Made by a program: the position numbers and the translations under genes
Shown: in pieces, positions 1-9,500 of the stretch
Numbering within the stretch: the first letter of the stretch is position 1
Layout: the number at the start of each line of letters is the position of its first letter
The notes under the pieces: model-generated
The model's input: the letters and a program-made list of their open reading frames with translations, nothing else
Told to the model about the DNA's origin: nothing
Databases searched by the model: none
Assembly: GCA_964036195.1 (NCBI GenBank)
Contig: OZ038453.1
Location: forward strand, 15,785,206 to 15,849,205
Length of the DNA stretch: 64,000 bases
Reading direction: 5' to 3'
DNA from: Sphaerolaimus hirsutus
Lineage: Eukaryota > Nematoda > Chromadorea > Monhysterida > Sphaerolaimidae

Positions 1-486
1 ACATTTTTTATTAAAAATTTTTTTGTGTGGGAGTGCGAAAGGGTCCTGTGTTTAATGGAAAAGGGATATTTAAATTTACTGAATTTTTCTATTTTTATGA
101 ATGTTTACTGAGAATCATGCTTTTTTTCAGTCGTTTATTGACAGTTTAGGTTGAAACTTGAGTGTGGGTGATTATTTAAATGACTTCCTATGGATTTATG
201 ATAATTTAAAAATTTCAGTTCAGAGGCAAAATCCTGCGCGCTAGCTAAATTTCGACTGTTAAATTGTAAATAGTAGTTTCAATTGTAGTACAGTTAAATT
301 GTAGTACAGCCCAAATTGGTGCTCATTTTTAAAATTTTTCACCCGACTTTATTTATCAAAATATAGTAACAATCTTTCTAAAAACCTTCCATCCAGTCAG
401 TTTACTAATGTATGCGCTATATTTACATAAATAAATACATCAATACTGACACACAATTTTATCAAAAATCGTAAAAAAATTTTCAG

Positions 487-576
487 GGGTGTCGACGGCT
501 GCAGTCCCCTCTTGCACGAACTCACATTTCAAGCGATGGCATATGATTTGCTTGGGATCAAGGACGATGTTTATGA
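487..576 (+). CDS. STXBP1: Munc18-like exon ([13 protein letters not shown])
   Basis: The acceptor is TTTTCAG at 486 and the donor GTGAGA at 577. It begins with one base of a split codon and ends with two. It encodes [17 protein letters not shown], a hallmark stretch at the domain 2/3 boundary of Munc18. It is the first exon visible; 1-486 is intron. Confidence 0.93.
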
Positions 577-3500
577 GTGAGATTTTTGCATTATTTCACT
601 TTTTAAGGTGACAAAAATTGGTCACTTTACGTCACTTTTCGTGCAGATATGAGACGAATGAGGGTCAAAATAAGAAAGTGATTTTAGATGAATCTGATGA
701 GGTGTGGAAAATTCTCCGTCACAAGCATATTGCCGTTGTTTCCACGTGAGTTCGGTAAAAATGGTTTGGTTAATTTGAATATGCAAAAATGCGTTAGCAA
801 ATTTAAAATAGTCAAAACTTAATTTAACGTGTGTAATTTTTTATGTTGAATTACGATTAAATAATGGCGCTGTGCACACTAGTTTACTCTCAGTAAACCA
901 AAAATTTATTTTCATTAATGACATTTAAGTTTGCCAGGAATATGTGTTCAAATACAGTTGACGGGGATAAAAATAACTCATCATTCCGGTAAACTCAATT
1001 GCGTTCAAATGCGATTTATTACTTTACAAAATTTTCATTGGTAATCTACTGTGTGCAGCGACAAAAACATTCTTGTGTTCTAACAATTTTCCTTGCTTTT
1101 GTGATGGTTTTCACACGTAAATACGTTACCTCCCTGACCCTGAAATATCTAAATATGTGGACAAAACGCTTGAAATATCTCAGCGAAGTTACTTCCCGCC
1201 TGAAACACTTTCTGGAGGGCAAAAAAGGCATGCAAACGAACGCTTCAAGCATCAAAGATTTGTCTGCGATGATCAAGAAAATGCCGCAGTATCAAAAGGA
1301 ATTGAACAAATACAGCACCCAGTTGCATTTGGCTGAGGACTGTATGAAGAGTTATAAAAGTGGGGTGGATAAATTGTGCAAGGTTTGTTTTTATTCACTT
1401 TGAATTTGAATTTCTTCGTTTTGTCGACAGATCCGTGTTAATTTTGTAAATGGGATCAAGGCACCCAGACCCGTCAAAATGAGTCTGCACCGCTCGGCAT
1501 CTAAACCTGCATGGCATCTGGACCCGCGTGGCATGGATTTCTGCCTGCATGGCATCTAGACCCGCGTGGCATCTATCGTCCCATAGATGCCAAGCGGGCT
1601 ACATGCCTGCACATGCCATGCGGTCTCCATGCCGTGTGGGTGTAGATGCCAAGCGGGCTGAACCCCCCCCCCCCCCACACACACCCACGAGACGGCCTCA
1701 TGGCCTCTGTGCCTCATGGTGGGCTGTTGCATGCCTGTGCATGCATGATGTCCAAAATGAATTCTGACAAAAAATGTTGTTGTTTTTTCAAAAATTCATG
1801 CTGAATCTTTTACTTGTACATCTGAAATATTACTCGCTGAACCTGTCACCCTGCAACTTTTTTTTATAGGAGTACACCTGTTTATCCAGTCCAGTGTATC
1901 ATGTGCACAAAAAATATGAATTCAAAATGTGTAAAAGTTTCAATGTGTTTCTCAATCATTGTTTTCAGATGTCAAGTATCTCTGAATTTTTTGCAACTAT
2001 GAGTACTGTTTGAAATGGGGAAGAAGGGTAGATAAATACATGCATGCCCATGCAAATTCATACATACAATTCTTTAGTAACCCTGTAAGAGTGGCTACTA
2101 GAATAAATTTTTATCAAGCCATTTTTGGTAGGAATTGCATTTTGGGACACCATGCATGTAAAAAGCCTCAGTGTTAAGGGGCAACACTCAAATTGATCTG
2201 GGTAGTGTGGTGAGATATGTATTGAATATTGTGTACATGGTGGCTTAGAAATAGATGGTCAAATTAGATATTTTTAACAGATTTTCTGGAATCATATTTT
2301 ATTTAATTTTCTCAAAATCAGCCAATTTGAAATGTGAAATTGAAATAAAATATTGATCAATATATTTAGTGTTGTGTTCATCCAAATACTGTGTTAGATT
2401 GAAATTTAGCCATATGCACTAAACTGGGAAACTAGGAATCCACATATGTAGGCCACCCCGTAAATGAGTTAAAATTCCATGTGAACACTGCTGGAACTCA
2501 ATGTTGAAAGCCACTTGAACAGGGCGGCCCAATACACATGGAAGTTTACAAAGCTGTTTCCAAAAATGATCAATCAATTTGAGTGTTGCCCCTCAACACT
2601 GAGGCTTTTTACATGCATGGTGTCCCAAAATGCAATTCCCACAAAAAATGGCTTGATAAAAATTTATTCTAGTAGGCACTCTTACAGGGTTACTAAAGAA
2701 TTGTATTTATGAATTTACATGGGCATGCATGTATCTACCCTTCTTCCCCATTTCAAATGGTACTCATATTTGCATTTAAATTAAAAAAATTCTGAGACAC
2801 TTGACATCTGAAAATAATAATTGGGTAAAACAATTGAGGCATCTAGTTCCGAATGTCGGTAAAGACCAAAGTGTAAAAAAATGAGTTAAGTGCGGATCTG
2901 TGATAAGTGCACTTATTTCTTCATGATAGCAAAAGAATTTTTTCAATATCTTATACCGTTCCCGAGATATATATATATATGCCGATTTTTAGAAAAAACA
3001 AAAATAATCATCCGAAACAGGGTATCTCCACCCTCAAATTGGAAAAAATTCACTCGAAACAGGGTATCTCCAAAAAGAGCCACCAAAAATTTCACTCGAA
3101 ACAGGGTATCTCCACCAACGGAAAAAATCATCCGAATTACGGTATAGATTTGACGCAAACAGTCCAAATTCCCATTCAAAACAGAAAAAAATCATCCGAA
3201 TTACGGTATAGAATTCCAAACCAGTTTTTGAAAAAAATCATCCGAAACAGGGTATCTCCAAAAAAATCTTTGTCGGAAACAGGGTATCTCCAAAAAGTCT
3301 TTGTCCGAAACAGGGTATCTCCACTGCTCTCAGGTAAGAAATTTGCTCTCAAGTGGGGCCATGGGCCAGCAGAACGGCAGCACAACCGGGCCTGTTGATC
3401 CCATGGACTAAGTGGAGATACCCTGTTTCGAGTGATTTTTTTGAAAAAAATCACTCAAAACTGGGTATCTCCACTGAATCTGCTGACCTGCTATCAATCA

Positions 3501-6500
3501 AATCATCATAACTCTGGCTATATACGCCGGCCGCAGGGTTTAAAATATGGAAAATTTAGACAATTCCATAAGCTTTTCAAAAAGTCTTGGGCAAGACTTG
3601 TCACTTTAAAGTTGCCCGCTCGGGCCAACTTTGAATTTTCAAATGCAATTTTGGAAAAACCTAAAATGATGGAGATACCGACATTCGGAACTAGATGCCT
3701 CAATTATGATTTGAATTTTTGAACAAACATTTTGTATTCATATTTTTTGTGCACATGATACTTTGGACATGTAGACCCCCCCCCCCCTGCCCGCTTGGCA
3801 TCTGGCCCTACGCGCCCGTTTGGCATCTATGCCACAGTCCGCTTGGCATCCAGCATTGGATAGATGCCAAGCAGGTCTAGATGCCAAGCAGGCAGAAATC
3901 CATGCTATCCGGGTCCAGATGCCAAGCGGATTAGATGCCATTTAGGCCTGACCCGGTCGGTCAAAATAGTGTGGCTGGTTTGATTGAACCGCTGGCGGTA
4001 AAAACAACGTATTTTCCCCTTAAATACGTTCCTTTTTAGAAATAACTGTTCTTTATGGGAAAACGTCAAGTGACAAGATTTGAATACAGCTCTGCATTTA
4101 GGTGCTACAAAAAATTCCTACAATAACAAAAGTCTACAAAAAAAATCTACAATCAAAATTCGATTACCCCCCCCCTCGTTTCAGGTGGAACAAGACCTCG
4201 TAATGGGCGTAGATGCAGATGGGGAAAAAGTAAAGGACCCCCTGCGATTAATGACGCCGCTTTTAATTGACCCAGGCGTCAGGAATGAGGATCGCATGCG
4301 CATTATACTTTTGTATATTCTGAGCAAGAATGGTGCGTTGGTTATTGATTTTTTTGTGCGTGTCTGAAGAGTTTGAGTTTTTATATCGATCTTTATAATT
4401 GTGTTTTATCAAAATTTTCGACATGAATCAATAGAAATTTGTCACATTTTACAAGTACTACGATTGGTTGAAAAAATATTGCTCAGTTGACCATGAGCTT
4501 CAGTCAACTGGCAGTCAACTAGTCACTGACACTGAATATAAAGTACACTATCATGATGGGATGGGAGAAGTAAATCTGATCGATTGTTGTGTTTTGAGAA
4601 CTTTTTGAGAAGTTGTGTTTTGAGAGAAGAATTTTTTTTTGTGTTTATTCAGATGGTGTATTTATGGTAAACTGTTTTACTGTAAAATCGAGATGGGGTG
4701 TGCTAAAGTGTAAATTTGTCAACATTTAACAGTATGAACAGGTATATGAACATTTAAAAATTTTCTTTTTTATTTAACAGTTCTATATTCCTTTACAACA
4801 GAATTTCTCCACCTCCGAAATTATTGTGATACTTTTTAGGCGTAACAGAAGACGCTCTGAACAAATTGTTGCAGCATGCAAATATCCCACTGGCTGATAA
4901 GCCGATCATTACGAATATGGCTTATCTGGGACATAATGTGGTCACTGATGTGAGTTTTTTTATATAGTTTTGAAGATGATTTTTTGTAGGGGAAGTGTGT
5001 ATGTGCCCACACACTTTTCCCAAATTGGTATTGTGACGAAATTTTCTTTTTTATCGCATTGAGTTTACTAAAAATTATGATTTTTTATATTTGTCACGGA
5101 TAAGCTAAATCGTTCTGATCCCGATAAATCAAAAACCCTTTTTCTGTGCTATTAAGATGGAGAAGTGTAATTTATGTAAAAACGCCCACATCAAATATAA
5201 ATATCCATCCCGAATATTCTTTTCTGTACATTTTGCATGTTTGTTGTTTATGTGACTAACAAAAAGTATCTATTGTTTCGTAAAATTAGTTAAAATTAAA
5301 AATTAAAAATCCTACACTAACAATTTTTCCACTAGTTGTCTACGTCGATGCGGTACCGAGAATTCATACCCGGATTAAGAGGACTTTCTTCCGGAATTTC
5401 CGATTCTTTTCGAGATATCACTGGAACAAATGAGAATGACGATGTAATTTTCCCGACAAATTTTGGGCCGAAACAATTTTTTTGGTGCTTTTTCTTCTTT
5501 TGGTACTGGTGACAGGTTGCATTTTGCACGCGGAATGTTTTTTCAGTATTCTTTTTTCGACCGCGCATACTGATAAATACGCTTTGAGTTGGAGTTATCA
5601 CAGGGAAACTGTTTAAGTAAGTTCGCAATCGGTGTGGGGCATTTTTTATTGGTGCGTGCGTAGTCAATCTCGTAAATGTGCAACAATATTTATGTCTGCA
5701 ATAATTTTCAAAATCGGCATTCCAAAAATTGGAGATTTAATTATAGTTTATTTATGAGAAGTAGGTAAGTTTTTTATTAATGATTTAAACCAGGGGTCTC
5801 CAAGATTTTGGCCCTCGCGGGGGCTGGATGGGTAGCAAATCGCTCCTCCGGAGGGATAGATAGCTGAAAAAATTTTCTGGGGGGGGCTCGCGGGGGCAAA
5901 ATATAGAGGCTTTTTCAGTACATAGAAGGCTGAAAGGGAAAAAAATCGCTAATAATCGGTAAAAAGTGGCCAAAGGTAGGTTTAAAATGGCTAAAAACAT
6001 ATAGCTGGAGAGCACGATTTTGAAGGTGAAAAACTATAAAAGGGTGCGAAAATTAGTGATTTTGAGCGAAAATTGGAGCGAAATTTCTCAAAAACCATTC
6101 CATATAGATAGATATTTAGCTGAGCGATTTGGGGGGGGGGGGGTCTTTGGGGGTAGTAGTCAAAAAATTTGCCTGGGGATAGATAGATAGCTGAGCAGGA
6201 TAGGCAGCCCCCCCCCCAGCCCCCCCCCCCCCTAGGAGACCCCTGATTTAAACTGAAAGAATATCTCATATTTGTTTGTATTTTCTGAGAGATAGAACTA
6301 TATTTTATTTTTGAGACTATATTATCTGAAAATCACCCATTTTGGGAAACCACCCTAGTTGAGTAAGTTTTCTACGGCATGATGTTGTTTGCGGCGATAT
6401 ATGGCCTGCACAAAAAATCAAATAAATTTTTGCCTGGAAATATTTTCCCGCGCAGATATGATTTTGCATACCCCTTATTTCACACGAATACTATGCAAAT

Positions 6501-9500
6501 ACTAGCTTGCCTACGCACGGGCAGCCGCTATTTTGAAATATATCTATTCCATATTTCTCCGTTCACTCCCATTCACAACAACTCAAATAATCCCCCCCCC
6601 CACATTCCCATTGCAGCAAGGCCGCAAACGCGTGTGGCAGCCGACTAGGAAAGAACGAGTGAATGAACAGACTTATCAAACGTCCCGCTGGACACCTGTT
6701 TTGAAGGACATCATGGAGGTTTGAGTAATTTTTTTTGTGTTTTTGTGGTTGCGCAGAAGGATTTGATGTTTAATGTTTGAAAGCGGATGAAGAGTAGGGA
6801 TGGCCGAAAAAGTTTTTTTTCAACGACCCGGTTTAAAAAACAATGTTTTTTTATTATATAAAAACCTTTGAAAAAACCCTCAGCCATCCCTAGTGAAGCG
6901 TGGTGAAATACGGAGGAATGAGGTTTCGGGGTGGATAGGTTTAAGCATACTCAAATGCGTTAAACAGGGTTGGCTGTAAGCTTTACACGACTGGCAGTCA
7001 ACTGACTTGATGTGACCAAAATTCATTCAGATTTTTTTATCGGCGTCAATCCCTCCCAGACCCCAACCCCCCCCCCCAAAAAAAAAAAAAAAAATCAATC
7101 ACTCATAATAACCCCCCCCCCCTAGGGTTGGGAATTTCCAAATTTTCGGTTCCGGTTCTCGGTTCTCGGTTCTAAAAAATTTCGGTTAGGTTCTCGGTTC
7201 TCGGTTCCTCAAAATTTTCGGTTCCGGTTCTCGGTTCGGTTCTTAAGTTCGGTTCCGGTTCGGTTCTTTCGGTTCCAAATTATCAAAAATTTCGGTTCCG
7301 GGTAATGAAAAAGTCGGGTATCGGGTAATGAAAAAATCGGGAATAAGAAAATAATAAGCGGAACAAAGGAAAAACAACATAAAACAACCTCCCCCTACAA
7401 TTTTGCCCCTGTAGTGGCGGAATGGTGTCATGGCGCTCGCGCCATTCATAGGCACCACGCCATGGCGCCATTGGCGTTAGCATAGGTGCCCCAGACAGCC
7501 AAAACTTGGTGTGCATGTAAACCCAGTGTGCATGTAGACCCCTTGCTTCGGGGGCCAGGTACATATCCAGGATTTTTGAGCATGGTGTATGTTTGTTTAC
7601 TGAGCCTGGTGTACGGGAGGGGGATTCAGCCACCCACCCTAAAAGTTTACCTACATGGTGATGAAATGGCATCATGGCGCTGGCGCCATTGGCATTGGTG
7701 CCAAAAATCTCTGATATGTATGCAAGGACGTATCCAGGGGGGGGGGCGGGGGGGGCTGCAGCCCCCCCCTTCCCGGGGCGAGACCTAAAAGGTCCCAGAA
7801 AATGCGACTTTTCCTATATAATTTTTGATGTTTCTTAAAAATTTTGCGCGCAAGCGCGCAATTTCTTCCCCATGCATTGGATAGGTCCCTTTAAACCACT
7901 ATCCTTAGAAATGAACACATATTTGCGACTTTTCGCTGTATATGTATGCATAATTACATACATATAAAGTGGTTCCCGGAGCTGGCGCCAACGCCAATAG
8001 CGCCATGGCGTGGCGCTTTTGTATGGCTGGCACTAGCGCCAAAACGCCTTTTCATACCTATATAGAGAAAAAATTTAGGGGGGGGGCTGAGCCCCCCCCC
8101 GTTTGCCGGCCCCCGTAAACAAGCAGCCCCCCCCCCCCGCTCAAAAATCCTGGATACGTCCCTGTATGTATGTTTATACATGTACATATAGAGAGACTGG
8201 CACCCCACTCGCTGTATTTTATAGAGAATTACCAGTACGCTTACCAATGTACTTCTAAAATATCAGCGTGATAGAGAAATGTGGGGAAATGGGCCTACAT
8301 GCGCACCAGGTTTACATGCGCACTGGCACAGCCCCCCACAGACTGCTGTATATGTATTTTACATACATATACACATTTTAGGCGGGATCGTGAACACATG
8401 AGGCTGCGCGACCGGTGAGATGAAATCACCGGTCGCGTGAAGCAAGAATTGCGCGCTTGCGCGCAAATTTTTTTGACAAATCACCCTAAAAATTGATGCC
8501 AGAAGTTACATTTCCAGGCTTATCCCTACTCTGACCCAGGAAGGGGGGAGGCGGCCGATTATTTTATAAAATTTCGGTTCTTTCGGTTCTTTAGTTCGGT
8601 TCCGGGTCTAAGTGCCGGTTCTCGGTTCCCTTTCGGGTAATTTTTTCGGTTCCGGTTCTCGGTTCTCGGTTCCAAAATTGTGCTCGGTTCTCGGTTCGGT
8701 TCGGTTCGGTTCGGTTCGGTTCCCCAACCCTACCCCCCCCCCCCCCCAACAGGACGCGATCGACGACAAACTGGACCAGAAATACTTTCCATTTTTGGGC
8801 GGCCCCCGCGCCACGTCTGGCGCTGGCGCCAAGGCGCCAACGAGCGCCAGATATGGAGCCTGGCACAAGGATCGACAGGGCCAGCAGGCGAGCAAGGCCG
8901 CCGGACCCAGGTGGGGGTTTTGTTTGAGGGGGGCAGGGGGGGCGGGAATTTCAAAATTTTCGGTTCTCGGTTCCAAAAGATTTCGGTTCTCGGTTCCTGA
9001 AAATTTTCGGTTCCGGTTCTCGGTTCGGTTCTTAAACACGGTTCCGGTTCGGTTCTTTCGGTTCTAAAATGATCAAAATTTTGGTTCCGGGTAATAAAAT
9101 AACCGGGTATTGGGTAATAATCGGCTGAACAACAGAAAAACAATATACCCAAGTTTACATGTGTAAATACATTGGTTGGATTTTTCATACTAGAGGAGAA
9201 TATCACAGCTTATTATTTCATGGTAGAATGCAGAAATCAGAGTTGTTATAATAATACTGGTATTTAAAAAAGTGTGAAAGCAAACATATACATTTTCTGT
9301 ACTCGCGTACTTTCAAAAAGTACACGAGTAAATGAGTACTGGTACTTTTTTTCTGGAGGAAACGTAAATGTATTTATGTAGTACGCAAGTGAGTACGCGT
9401 ATCATTTTGAGTACAAACATAAATAACTTTTGCCAACTACAGTTACAAACTGCCACAAAACCAATGAAAACCAGTGATAATGTGTATACTGCAGCGAAAT

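Noticed and set aside
3012-3323. CRISPR-like look of regularly recurring GAAACAGGGTATCTCC units
   Set aside because: Spacing is irregular, copies occur in both orientations, and they lie inside a TIR element in an animal intron.
5332-5667. Minus-strand frame of 111 codons in Munc18 intron 5
   Set aside because: It overlaps the better-supported plus-strand cassette candidate and has no splice or start context of its own; probably a shadow.
8591-9206. Long overlapping open frames of Arg/Thr/Glu/Pro-type repeats on both strands
   Set aside because: They are translations of GGTTC arrays of the hAT-like elements; only 8753-8910 on the plus strand is a real exon.
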